Origin: Macrotis lagotis
Lineage: Eukaryota > Chordata > Mammalia > Peramelemorphia > Peramelidae
DNA length: 64,000 nt
Direction: 5' to 3'
Assembly (NCBI RefSeq): GCF_037893015.1
Contig: NC_133666.1
Location: 657,744,272-657,808,271, forward strand
In this document: piece by piece, positions 23,127-33,290 of the stretch
Numbering within the stretch: position 1 is the first letter of the stretch
Layout of the letters: each line of letters begins with the position of its first letter
The notes under the pieces: generated by a model
Told to the model about the DNA's origin: nothing
The model's database searches: none
What the model saw: the letters and a program-made list of their open reading frames with translations, nothing else
Position numbers and translations under genes: made by a program

Positions 23127-23240
23127 TATAAAGGATAAACTCTAAGCCTCAGAATCTAGAAAACCTTAGTTCAAATCCTGCCTTAGACACTTACTAGCTG
23201 TGTGACTTTGGGCAAGTCATTTACTCTCTTATGAGCCCCT
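23127..23240 (+). repeat. MIR-type SINE, sense, partial
   Basis: 'agttcaaatcctgccttaga', 'acttactagctgtgtgactt' and 'gggcaagtcatttactctct'. Confidence 0.8.
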
Positions 23241-23559
23241 CCAAAAAGCTCCTATCAAACCATAAGGACCACGTCCTCTCTCCATATGTGGAAGAACCCA
23301 GTCTGTCCCTTACCTTATGGTCTCTCCACTTTAGAGGATTTTGTGTTAGATATTAACCTTTGGGAGCAAGGATCGAGGGCTGGGGAAGAAGCTCTGATTC
23401 TAACTGGTCCACAAAGCCAGATCTATAAGCATGAGCTTGGCAGGGAAGGAGCCCATAAAACTCTGGCAGCTCTGAAGGGGGAGTGGAAGACTGGAGAACT
23501 GGGTCCAGGCAGAAGTCTAAGTGAAGAGAAGGAAAGCCTGCGTCTCCTGCCCTCCATGG

Positions 23560-24075
23560 AAGATTCACCATGGGGCTGTCATGCTCGGCAGGAGGGAAAT
23601 GAGCCGGCCGGGCAGGCGACCACAATCAATAGTTGTGTCCGATGACCTGACAGCTATTTACTCATCAGCTCATTAAGTCTGTAAAGGAAATTACACTTCT
23701 CATAATTTGGCTATTGACTGGTGGCGCACTTTGTGGGCTACTGAAGGAAGAAGGGAGGGAGGGGGGCGAAAAAGAATTTACCCTGGGCAGAGAAACCAAA
23801 GAAAAGAAATGTATAATTAAGCATTCCTGTAAGAGTTGAAAGGGCTAATTAATGGCATTTCCAATAGCACAGGGTAAAGTTTTAAATCATGATTAAAAGA
23901 AAAAAGATGCCCAAGTACAGAAAATCAAACATGGAGCCCACATTGACGGTGCTGAGCAAGTGACTCTCCCCAATAGCTCTCCTGATTAGAACTTGTTCCT
24001 AAGTATTGACTTGGATGAAAGAAACAAAATTTAATTTGAAATCAATTGAAGAGCAAGACTCATTGATGGATTCTG
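23560..24075. other. Repeat-free block resembling conserved non-coding DNA
   Basis: No transposon is visible for about 500 bp. It contains dense homeodomain-like cores (TTAATTAA-type, AATTAATGG, AATTTAATTTG) and TGACAG (MEIS/TGIF-like) near 23648. The 119-codon ORF at 23286-23645 overlaps its left edge, and I do not recognise it. Confidence 0.4.
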
Positions 24076-24227
24076 ACTACTGTCTGTTTTTTTTTTCCTA
24101 AGGAACATGTCCATGCCTCTCCTAGGTTCACTTAAGTAGTCTTTCTCTGGGAGAATGAATGAACCCATCCCAAACCATCCAAGAGAAAAAAATATATATT
24201 CTTCCTTCTTTTAACCCTACTGTAATG

Positions 24228-24299
24228 ATGACATTTATCCTTAAAAAGACCATGACACCAGGGAAGTGACAAGTACATGAATTAGATTTGAGTGGGGGG
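24228..24299 (-). mobile_element. SINE-B 3'-end fragment, antisense
   Basis: 'aaaagaccatgacaccaggg' and 'tgaattagatttgagtgggg' are the complement of the SINE-B end. It is fused head-on to a sense SINE-B. Confidence 0.85.
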
Positions 24300-24600
24300 T
24301 GAATAGAGCACTGGCCTTGGAGTCAGGAGGACTGAAGTCCGAATCTGGTCTCAGTCACTTGATGCTTACTAGCTGTGTGACCTTGGGCAAGTCACTTAAC
24401 CCTGCTTATCTTGCATTCAGGACCATCTCCAGTCATCCTGATTCCTATCTGGCCACTGGACCAAGATGACTCTGGAGAAGAAAATAAGGATGGTGACTTA
24501 CCATAGCATCCCCTCACTTAAATCCAATTCATGTGCTTATCATGGTGTCACCTCCCTGATGTCATGGTTTCTTCCAGAATGAAAGACAAACATCACAACC
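24300..24600 (+). mobile_element. SINE-B, sense
   Basis: 'gaatagagcactggccttgg' to 'gtttcttccagaatgaaaga'. Its first ~12 bases of head are missing where it meets the antisense fragment. Confidence 0.92.
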
Positions 24601-24674
24601 CTATTGTGGAAGGCACTAGAGAAAGCTGATAACTTGGAGAAAAAAGACTTGGAGAGGGGAGGGACAGGTAACAT

Positions 24675-25045
24675 AATTAATCAATCAATTAGCATTTAAT
24701 TAAGGATCTACTGACTAAGGGTCAGGTGTAGTAATATGCCTTAGTATTCTAAAGACAAAAAAAAATTCCTTGTCCTTGAGAAATTTGAATCACATCCATA
24801 GTATATAGAGCGTTGGAGATAGAAAGAGGAAATGGTCAGCTCCTTTATAAGGATGCACATAGTCAAATGGGAAAGACAACAAGAAAACAATGATGCACAA
24901 GCAAGCTATAGGTAGGATAACTTAGAAATAATAAACAGAATTAAGTGAAGGATGGGAAAAGCTTCTTGAAGAAGGTGTGATATCAACCAGGATCTGAGAG
25001 AAACCAGAGAAAAATCTCAAAAGGTTGATCTAAGGAGAGAGAAAT
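24675..25045 (+). repeat. Dispersed repeat E, long copy
   Basis: 'attagcatttaattaaggat', 'aattccttgtccttgagaaa', 'caacaagaaaacaatgatgc' and 'aagcttcttgaagaaggtgt' span the family. Confidence 0.7.
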
Positions 25046-25049
25046 CATA

Positions 25050-25240
25050 AGATCCGAGCTTCTAAAGGAGCATAGCTCATCTGGTCCAATCCTCTCATTT
25101 TACAGATGAGGAAGTTTGGTGAGTGATTTATCCAAGGTCACACAGGCAGTGTTAGAAGTAAAATTGAACTCCAGAGTGACTTATCCAAAGACACACAGGC
25201 AGTGAATGTCAGAAGTAAAATTCAATTCCAGAGTCTAGAA
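25050..25240 (-). repeat. MIR-type SINE, antisense, with a ~57-bp tandem duplication of its CORE
   Basis: 'tttacagatgaggaagtttg' is followed by two successive CORE copies, near 25122-25175 and 25176-25232. Each holds 'cacacaggcagtg' and 'agaagtaaaatt'. Confidence 0.8.
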
Positions 25241-25284
25241 CTAAGAAATTGAGAGGAAGGGATAGAGGAAAGGGTAGAAATAGA

Positions 25285-25500
25285 GAAAATAAAACAAAAA
25301 ATGGGGGAGCACTAGAGGAACGGCTTCCCTTTCAATGAGGGACTTCTCAGAAAGTGGGATAGGATACCTTACTCTGGAAACCTTCAAGATGATAATGGAT
25401 GACTTGGAGGGGATGTATGTTCAGCTACACGTTGGGCTGGATGGTGTCTGGATTACTTCCAATTCTGAGTTTCAAGGGTATGGTGAAATCTCCAGGATAG
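25285..25500 (+). repeat. CR1/L3 LINE fragment, sense
   Basis: 'tggaaaccttcaagatgata', 'gttgggctggatggtgtctg' and 'cttccaattctgagtttc'. The 78-codon ORF here is a product of the repeat. Confidence 0.6.
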
Positions 25501-25990
25501 GAAATATTCCATCCTTTTCTCCCTTGTCCAACCAATCCCTCTCCCCTTCCCCCCCTCACCCTGTCCCCTAACAAGAGCCTGCATCCATGCATGGATCCTT
25601 CCACATGCGTGCTGCCAAAGCGGCCGCAAACTCAACCGTGACCAAGGGGCCTGTGCATTCATTTTGCAGTGTGACTTAAATCATTAATGCTGCATTAAAG
25701 GGACAGAAAGCTCCGGGATGAAAACCAAACCAGAATTAGCTCTTCCATCTCTATGAGCCAGAGACTTTACAAAGTGGCTGAAGTGCAGAGAAGCAGCTGT
25801 GGCGACAGCTGGCCTGGTGGGGTGGACAGAGAGATGGATCTGGAGATAGCAGAGTGGGGTTGGCATATCAGTTCTACCTTGCACTTCCTCTATGACCTTG
25901 GGGAAGTGTCTTCTCTCTGGCCTCCCTTACTACCCAATTATACTTCCAATGTCTTATACCTGAAATTGTTTCTTATAGCTATTTTAGAGT
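25500..25990. other. Repeat-poor block with a NotI site and a 14-bp palindrome
   Basis: GCGGCCGC at 25620-25627 and the perfect palindrome ATCCATGCATGGAT at 25583-25596 lie in sequence with no transposon signature. Following motifs include 'gacttaaatcattaatgctg'. No gene recognised. Confidence 0.5.
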
Positions 25991-26109
25991 TAGTAGACAT
26001 TAACCTTGAAATCAAGGGTTTCATTTAGGGTTCAAGTCCTGCCTAAAATCTATGCAAGAAAATGGACAAATCACTCTCAGTACCCCCCACCCAGGAAACT
26101 TTCTATTAA

Positions 26110-26201
26110 TATCAGGAAGGTCTGGGTTCAAGTAAAAACTTCAGACTTACAAGTTTTATGATGCTAAGCTAGACAGAACTTTTATGAGCCTCAGTTTCCT
26201 C

Positions 26202-26205
<4 letters not shown>
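26110..26205 (+). repeat. MIR fragment, sense
   Basis: 'gtctgggttcaagtaaaaac' and 'tatgagcctcagtttcctca', running straight into the GA array. Confidence 0.65.
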
Positions 26206-26252
<47 letters not shown>

Positions 26253-26328
26253 GAGATGGAAGGAAGGAAGGAAGGAAGGAAGGAAGGAAGGAAGGAAGGA
26301 AGGAAGGAAGGAAGGAAGGAAGGAAGAG
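26205..26328. repeat. Compound microsatellite (GA)n then (GGAA)n
   Basis: About 22 GA units, a short linker and about 17 GGAA units. The order is the reverse of the array at 20146. Confidence 0.97.
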
Positions 26329-26354
26329 AAAGGAAGGGGAGGGAGGAAAGAGGA

Positions 26355-26545
26355 CAATAACATTTATGAAGCATTTTAAAGTTTTCAAAGAACTTTATGT
26401 TATCTCATTTGATCCTCACAGGACTCTATGAGATAGATGTGACTATTATCCCTATTTTACAGATGATGAAACTGAGGCTTTAAAAGCTTAAGGGACTTGT
26501 TCAGAGTCCCTCAACTGGGAAGTATCTGGGGTGAATTAGAATCTA
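26355..26545 (-). mobile_element. MIR/THER-type SINE, antisense
   Basis: 'ctcatttgatcctcacagga', 'cagatgatgaaactgaggct' and 'gggacttgttcagagtccct'. Confidence 0.8.
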
Positions 26546-26929
26546 AATCCAGTCCCAAAGTCCAGATTGTTGTGAAGATCAAATAGATAATCCCTTAAAC
26601 TGCTTTATAAAATGAAAAATGTTGTAATAATGGAGACTTTGTTGGCAGCCCACTGTTCACCAGTGTAGGGAGCTCATGGTGAGGAAGGTCCCTGCCTGCT
26701 CTAGAAATCACTGTCTTAGAAAGTTGAATGTGGATCTCATTATACAACCTGATGTGATTCATTTCTATTAGGACTTGGAATCTGGAATAACAACCTCCCC
26801 CCTGCCCCCCCCCAATAAACACAACCCCTCTCTTTTCATTTTGAGGTGGAACAGCATGAATGTGATAGGATGAGCTAAGACAAATGAGTGGCAATCATCA
26901 CAGATCCCATATTTTGTTTTCTTCCCCAG

Positions 26930-27300
26930 CCTGCCTCTCTTCCAAACTTCCCTAATACAGTCAAGTCATAGTACACAATTACCCAGGTTAGCCAAAGTTG
27001 GCATCTTCCCTGACTCCTGACTTCACTTACTCCACAAATGCAGTCAGTTGTTGTCGATTTCTATGTGTCATTTCAATAGCATTTCTCAAAAATATCCATT
27101 CACAAGAACATCACCTTGGTCCAGGCCCTTATCATCTCTGACCTGGCTTATTGATTGCGAAAACTTCTACTTGATTGCCTCGTCTCAAGTCTCTCCCTGT
27201 TAAAATCCACCCTCCATTCAACCACCCAAAGTGATTTTCCTGATATAGAGGTCTAAATTCCAATGTTCCCCTATTGACTGAAGAATAAACGTTATTTTAT
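26930..27300 (+). repeat. L2 LINE fragment, sense
   Basis: 'cccttatcatctctgacctg', 'tgcctcgtctcaagtctctc' and 'caaagtgattttcctgatat' follow L2 order. Confidence 0.65.
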
Positions 27301-27420
27301 CTTTTTATTGTCATTTTTATTTTTATATTTAATTATTTATTTTATTTACTCATTTAAATTTATGGTTTTAATTTTTCATTTAATATTTATTTATTTAAAT
27401 ATTTAATTTTTTGAAATGTT
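27295..27420. repeat. AT-rich low-complexity tract
   Basis: TTTATT/ATTTAA-rich stretch of about 125 bp with almost no G or C. Confidence 0.9.
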
Positions 27421-27565
27421 CATGAGCAAGAGATGGATTTTTGAAATTAATCTTAAAATACCAGTAATACAGAAGCATATCTGTAGAACATAAACAAGTA
27501 TATATGTATATATATTTTCAAATAATAGTAATGAGTATAGTTCAGTATTTTTTTACTGATAGGGA

Positions 27566-27815
27566 CTTTGTTATTCAGTCATCTTCAGGCATGTCTGACT
27601 CTTCATGATCCCATTTGGGGTTTTCTTGGCAAAGATACTAGAGTGGTTTGTCATTTCCTTCTCTAACTCATTTTACAGATAAGGAAACTGAGGCAGTCAG
27701 GGTTAAGTGACTTGCCCAGGGTCACAAAGCTAATAAGTGTCTGAGGTATGGCTTGAACTTGAGACTTTCCGACTCTAGGCTTGCCACTATATCCACAGTA
27801 CCACCTAGCTGTCCC
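27566..27815 (-). mobile_element. SINE-C, antisense
   Basis: 'tgttattcagtcatcttcag' to 'tccacagtaccacctagctg', full length. Confidence 0.92.
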
Positions 27816-27884
27816 ACTGAACGGATACATGATTCTAAAAATTTGAAGACTACTCTTTCATGCTGTCACTATTATAATCATTGT

Positions 27885-28088
27885 CCCAGATGACAAAACT
27901 GAAGTTGAAAGGACCTTAGGTGCCATCTGGTCTAACCTTTCCTCCTTTTATTGTTAAGCAAACTGAGGCTTAGAAAGGGTACATGACTTGCCTGAAGTCA
28001 CATTCATAGAGGACACACAGCTAAGGTTTAAATCCTGCATTTGTTTACGGCAAAGACCATGAGCTTTTCACTGCACCACACTGCCCCC
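27885..28088 (-). repeat. MIR/THER-type SINE, antisense
   Basis: 'agcaaactgaggcttagaaa', 'catgacttgcctgaagtcac' and 'tcactgcaccacactgcccc'. An 8-10-bp insertion lies in the CORE. Confidence 0.75.
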
Positions 28089-28126
28089 ATTATAATAAAT
28101 ATTTACAAAAGAGTTATTCCTAAATC

Positions 28127-28372
28127 TTCATATTGTTGTTGAGTCATGTCCAACTCTTTGAGACCTCTTTGGGGGTTTTCCTGGCAAAGACACTAAAGTG
28201 GTTTGCCATTTCCTTCTCCAACTCATTCTATAGATAAGGAAATTGAGGCAAATAAGGTTATTTGACTTACCCAGGGTCACACAGCCCAATGTCTGGGATT
28301 TGAATTCAGAAAGATAAATCTTTCTGACTCCAGTCTCCATGCTCTATGCATTATGACATCACCCAGTTGTAT
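28127..28372 (-). mobile_element. SINE-C, antisense
   Basis: 'tgttgttgagtcatgtccaa' to 'gacatcacccagttg'. The 'gctagtaagt' segment is lost. Confidence 0.9.
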
Positions 28373-28379
28373 GGGTAAA

Positions 28380-29230
28380 GGGACCATCCATTCTAGGAAT
28401 CTCCCCCCCCACCCCAAGTTGAACCTAGAGGCTCAAACCAGAAAAGATTAAAAACGTGGGTTCCAAAATTTCTCACTTCCCCACCATCTTCTGGTTCTGT
28501 TATGATTGGAGCTTTTCATCTGTTTTTCTATCATTCTTCCCACTAGTGAAACAACCATCATTTCCAGGGATAAGCCTGCATGCAGACACTTGAAAGTCCT
28601 CCTTTGAAGGAAAACATGCAAAGGAGCAAAAAAAGCTAATTTATGATGGCCATTTCAGAGAAACAAACTGTCAAGTAAGTGCTCATCCCAGGCATTGATT
28701 TCCTGCAGCTGTTTAAATTTGAACTGGCAGTTATATTCATGGCTCTCCAATGCCTCACCTCTCACCCCCCACCCCTCCTCGGAAGGAAGGCAGAGGGAAG
28801 GTCTTTGTTCTCTGCAGTGCCTTCCCTTGCCAGGAAATGATCCCCTCCACCCCCTCACCCCCTTGCCACACACAGTGCTGGCGCCTCCTCATACAGGGAG
28901 GGGGGCTTCTTGGAAAAGCCAGGCCTGGCTGTACTGCCCCCCCCCCGTCCTTCCCTTCTTGCCTGGCAATAGCTGTCATTAAAAGGTAGGCTCGCTTTGC
29001 AAAATGAGACATGAGAGATGCTAATTCTCAGAGACTCTCAGAAAAAAGCTAGATCAGAGGGAAATCAGGGATGGGGCATCCTGAAGCTGAAGGTGGTTTT
29101 TGTAGTAAAGGAAAGGATGGATCTGTAGTGGCTTCAGTTTTTGTTTTATTTGGACCCGTATAGAGCACTCCCTCTGACAATGCAGGACATCACCTCCACT
29201 GCAACTTAAAAATATTAAAAGAATGACTTC
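28380..29230. other. Repeat-poor block, partly C-rich
   Basis: 28560-28750 and 28960-29060 read as unique non-coding sequence ('ctaatttatgatggccattt', 'gcaatagctgtcattaaaag'). 28750-28960 is C-rich, which opens three overlapping ORFs of 79-95 codons. None resembles a protein I know. Confidence 0.45.
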
Positions 29231-29234
29231 TGAG

Positions 29235-29425
29235 ACAAGAAAGAGTTCAGTAACTAGCCCTACATCACACAGCCAAAAAGTGGCAAAAGAAGGATTTGAA
29301 ACCAGGTCATTCTGTCTCAGAAAACTGGTTCTCTATCCACCATATGAGGTTGCACATGTAATATCATTCCCATTCTACAAATGAGGAAACTGAGTCAGGA
29401 AAATCAAGCTAACTTTCTCATCTTT
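29235..29425 (-). repeat. MIR-type SINE remnants, antisense
   Basis: 'catcacacagccaaaaagtg' and 'caaatgaggaaactgagtca' belong to one or two decayed copies. Confidence 0.6.
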
Positions 29426-29684
29426 GTTAGAATGAATAGCCTTCTTACAAGCACTTTTATCCCATATTTTAATTTCTTCACCTGAAAACTGCCTGTTCAT
29501 ATTCTTTGACCAATTTATCAATAGTAGTTATCAAAGGAACTGGGAATACAAAGACAAAACATACCTGTCCCTACCTTCTATTTGAGAGATGGGAGGAGTT
29601 TACATAACCAGATAAAGTGATGGCTTGTTAAACTACAACATTCTGTTAGTATATGATATAGATAAAGAGGATGTTGAAAACTAA

Positions 29685-30020
29685 ACCTCCCATCAGACAG
29701 AAACTTTCAAGGTCCTTCCTATACATTCTCCTCCCTGGGGAGCTGCCCTCATCTTATAGCCTACTGAAGCCAGATGATGACTGACAAGTTAGCCATCTTA
29801 GCCTGAGTGAAAGTTATATTCTGGATAAGGGTTCAGACCAGAAGGGGAAAACTTCCATCATACAGAAACTCTCAAGGACCTCCTTATTCATTCTCCTCCC
29901 TACAGAGTTGCCCTCATCTTTTGGCCAACTGGAGTCAGATGGTGACTGATAAGTTAGCCAACCTACCCAGAGTGAAAGTTACATTCTGGTCAGGGGTGCG
30001 GACCAGAAGGAGAGAGAAGC
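29685..30020. repeat. Two tandem copies of an unassigned ~165-bp unit
   Basis: 'atcagacagaaact' begins the units at 29691 and 29856. Each also holds 'ctgccctcatctt' or 'ttgccctcatctt', 'agttagcca' and a copy of 'cagaccagaagg'. It does not look like any SINE, LINE or LTR I recognise. Confidence 0.85.
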
Positions 30021-30189
30021 AGCAAGGACCCTACGTGGGAGAAAAGCAGATATAGTTCATCCATCACCCCATTCAGCCCGCTTCGAGTCACCACATTCAT
30101 GTACCCGTGGAAATCTCAGAGTGAGAACAACAGCCATATAGGCTACAGAGCAAGAACTCTAGTCAGGTCATGCACCAGAGTCCCAACAG

Positions 30190-30318
30190 ACTCAGGTTAT
30201 ACTCAGAATGTTCTACCTGAAATTCAGAAGTCCTGAGTTTGAATCCTACCTCACTTACTAGCTGTGAGACCCTGGACCAAGAATAACCTCTCTGCACCTT
30301 CCATTTCCTCATCTTCTG
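30190..30318 (+). repeat. MIR, sense, between copies of the 165-bp unit
   Basis: 'tcctgagtttgaatcctacc', 'ctagctgtgagaccctggac' and 'ccatttcctcatctt'. Confidence 0.7.
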
Positions 30319-30455
30319 GCCAGGAGTACAGACCAGAAGGAAAACCTTCCATCAGACAGAAACTCTCATGGTCCTTCCTACTCATTTCCCTTCTTGGGGA
30401 GCTTTCCTCATCTTATGACCCATTGGAGCCAAATGGTGACAAGTGTTGGACTCAG
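30314..30455. repeat. Third, separated copy of the ~165-bp unit
   Basis: 'ctggccaggagtacagacca' then 'catcagacagaaactctcat' and 'gagctttcctcatcttatga' match the units at 29691 and 29856. Confidence 0.8.
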
Positions 30456-30689
30456 GGACCTTCATAGTCTCTCCCAGCTCAAAATCTATTATTCTTGGGA
30501 GCTGTTTGTGTTGGACGTAGATGATTCTTTATGCTCCTCCTCTTCCCCCAACTCTCCTTTTTTAGAAGAAGTAAATCACCAAGATCGTGTTATGCTCAGT
30601 GTTACTGGAGCACAGTGGTGCCTCGATGATATGGGAAGGAAATCATATCCATAAGACCAAGGATTTGCACAATCTCCAGACATCATCAG

Positions 30690-30838
30690 AAGTCCTATTT
30701 CTTATCAAATCAGACCAAGGGGTAAAGCAGGTCTAGAAAAGGCAGTGACTCCCCTCACTATAATGAACACAAAATGCAAGTCATGTCATCATGTATATGT
30801 TGACATGGTCCTCTTTGAACACAAAGGACAACAACCCA
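30690..30838 (+). repeat. Diverged SINE-B 3' end, sense
   Basis: 'actcccctcactataatgaa', 'tgcaagtcatgtcatcatgt' and 'tcctctttgaacacaaagga'. Confidence 0.55.
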
Positions 30839-31007
30839 CCTATCTACTCACCTACACATGCACCTCAATCTCCATTTCTTAAGAATTTGTTTCTTGTCCC
30901 CTTTGTATATTAAAGACAATTTTTCTAAAGTAAATGCCATTAGCCATTATAGTGCCAATCTGTATTTTGTCATTCAAATTCATCAAAATAAAGGACATTG
31001 AAGGAAA

Positions 31008-31275
31008 GATTTATTAAGTATCTCTTATGTGCCAGTCCCTGTGATAAGCACTTTAGAAATATTGTCAAATTTTCATTTGAACTTCATAAAAACCCTGGGA
31101 GGTAGGAGCTATTACTCTCCTTGTTTTACAATTGAAGGAATCGAGGCAGGCAATGGTAAAATGATTTGCCCAGGATCACACAGCTAGTAAGTATCTTGCT
31201 AGTGTTACAGCTATTAAGAGGTTAGATTTTGAGTCGTCCTGATTCCAGGTCACCATGCTTACAAAGCTGCCTCAG
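31008..31275 (-). mobile_element. MIR/THER-type SINE, antisense
   Basis: 'tctcttatgtgccagtccct', 'aaaaccctgggaggtaggag' and 'gatttgcccaggatcacaca', full length with a ~20-bp insertion after the CORE. Confidence 0.8.
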
Positions 31276-31689
31276 ATGATAGAAATGTCACTTTAGGGCT
31301 TCATTTTCTTAGTCCTGATCCACAACAGCCATAGGGGAAGACCCTGTGATTGTAAACTCAATGAAAGAATCATTGGCCAGTTTTAGACATATCAAAGTAA
31401 AACAGTGGAAGGAAGGTTTCTCATCTCTCAGAGGGGCTTTGGCAAAAAAAATGGAGACTTTTCATTTGCTGTTTGCCAAAAAAAACATGATATAAATGGT
31501 GTAAAATACACAGCACTGTCTTTCCAGGGAGATCTGAATTCAAATCTTACCTCTGACCTCTTTGTAAACAAGTCACCTTTCAGTGCCTCCAGTTGACTAA
31601 GACTAAGCTAAAGAGAAGGTTCCAAACTACACTAGTAAAGAGATTTTCCTCATCCAGGAGTTGCCTCAGTGAGATATTGGGTCCAGTTA

Positions 31690-31860
31690 CAAACACTACA
31701 TGGATTATGATAGAGGCAGAGAGATAAAAATAGATATGGAGATACTATAGATGTAGATATAAAAATGGATATAAATATAGACATACTTCTGTAAATACAT
31801 ATAAATATGAATATTATATAGATATGCATATATTTATCTCTGTATAGACACACTTACATA
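31690..31860. repeat. ATA/GATAT low-complexity tract
   Basis: Degenerate repeats of 'atagatat' and 'ataaatat'. The minus-strand ORF over it is simple-sequence translation. Confidence 0.85.
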
Positions 31861-31909
31861 TTATATTATGTATGCCTACATAGTTGTGTGGGTATGTGTA
31901 CACCCACAG

Positions 31910-32600
31910 TCACAGAGTTATAACCAGGAATTCTTTTATCTAGGGCAAAATTAAGCCAATAGCTTAGCAGGAAGGGATAGTAAAAGGGACAGCATAGGTG
32001 GTCCAGAAGTTAGTTTGGCTGTAATGCAGAGGTGTTGGAAGAGGATATGACCCACGTCCCCAGTGTATGGCTCAAATCTCCTTAGGGTTGAGGGGGAAGT
32101 GGACAACCCAGCAAGTGAATGCTGGAGGATGTGGCAACAGGCTGCCCTGTTCAGTCTGGCAAAGGGGCATGAGATGGGAGGTAGAGACTCCTTTTTATTT
32201 TTCCATTTTGCTTTCTGCCCATTTTTTATTTAGATAGAAATCTTGAGCATGTCCCTGGACCCTTTAGTTACAGGCCAGCTAAGAACAAAGTCATTCTCAA
32301 AGCAAACATCAGAATAAATGGAAAAATCACAGCTTCCTGTGGTCATCCTTCTTCCTTTTGTATGGTCATTTTCAATCCTGTTGGGGCTGCCCTGTGATCC
32401 AGGGAGTTTATTCTAATGTAAGACTTGCTGCTCTCCAAATATTGCTCAAAGTGTCTGCTCTAAAGCTAGCCATTCCCCCTGGGGAACATTTCATAACCTG
32501 GGAAGTCTGTCTGGAGGAGTCAGTCATGATCATTTCTCATCCAAATGGCCTTCCTTTTCCAGTCAACAGCCAAGAAAAAGAAACAATAAATGCACTCTGG
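31910..32600. other. Repeat-poor block, no gene recognised
   Basis: 32330-32590 in particular lacks transposon signatures. The 157-codon ORF at 32358-32831 begins here but half of it is polypurine translation, so I do not call it a gene. Confidence 0.45.
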
Positions 32601-32604
32601 ATAT

Positions 32605-32815
32605 CGAAGAAAGGAAAGGCAGGGAGTGGGGGTGGGGAGAAAGGGAGAGATGAGAGAGGCAGAGAAAGAGTCGAAGAGGGGGGAAGAGAGTTGGGGGGAA
32701 GGACAAAGAGAAAGGGGGGAGGTGATATAGGAGAGAACAGAAAGAAAGGGGAAAGAGGAGGAGAAGGAACAAACAGGAGGAGGTGGAGGAGGAGGAAGAG
32801 GAGAAGCAAAATTTG
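32605..32815. repeat. Polypurine tract of about 200 bp
   Basis: Nearly all A and G on the plus strand, with many G3-G6 runs (gggggtgggg, aggggggaag, ttggggggaa, aggggggag) and GGAGGA repeats at the end. Confidence 0.92.
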
Positions 32816-32883
32816 CGTTTCACATTGTTAACCCTCATTTGGCTGGCCCATATGGCTGTGTAAGAACAGAGTATCACTTCACT

Positions 32884-33149
32884 GTTGTTACTTTAGTCGT
32901 TTCAGTCATGTTCAACTCTTTGTGACTCTTCGTGACCCCATTTGGGGTTTTCTTAGCAAAGATACTGGAGTGGTTTGTCATTTCCTTCTCCAGTTCATTT
33001 TACACATGAAGAAACTTAGGCAAACAGAGTTAAGTGACTTACCCAGGGCCATACAGCTATTAAGTGCCTGAGATCCTATGTGAACTCAGGTCTTCCTGAC
33101 TCCAGTTGCAGTGTTCAGGACAGCTCACTTCACCACCTAGATGTCCCGA
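32884..33149 (-). mobile_element. SINE-C, antisense
   Basis: 'tgttgttactttagtcgttt' to 'ttcaccacctagatgtccc', full length. Confidence 0.92.
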
Positions 33150-33164
33150 ATCTCACATTGCCTT

Positions 33165-33290
33165 CAAACAAATATTTGTTAAGCTAACTGTACTAGCCCT
33201 GGGGGGTGGGAGACACAAAAACACAATCTCTACCTTCAAGGAACTTATAGTCTAATGGGAGCAAGAAGAAAGAGGAAAAGCAAGATTAGG
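33165..33290 (+). repeat. Dispersed repeat E, short copy
   Basis: 'caatctctaccttcaaggaa' and 'cttatagtctaatgggagca'. Confidence 0.6.

Noticed and set aside
23286-23645. 119-codon ORF as a novel exon
   Set aside because: No recognisable domain, and no splice-site or codon-bias evidence that could be judged by eye. Its right end lies in a likely non-coding conserved block.
26156-26388. Ser/Leu/Pro-rich minus-strand ORFs
   Set aside because: Translation of the (GA)n(GGAA)n array.
28750-28989. Three Pro/Ser-rich ORFs as a coding region
   Set aside because: They coincide with a C-rich stretch and are open on both strands in overlapping frames, a composition effect.
32358-32831. 157-codon ORF as a coding exon
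   Set aside because: The second half is Gly/Arg/Glu/Lys-rich translation of a polypurine tract, and no domain is visible in the first half.
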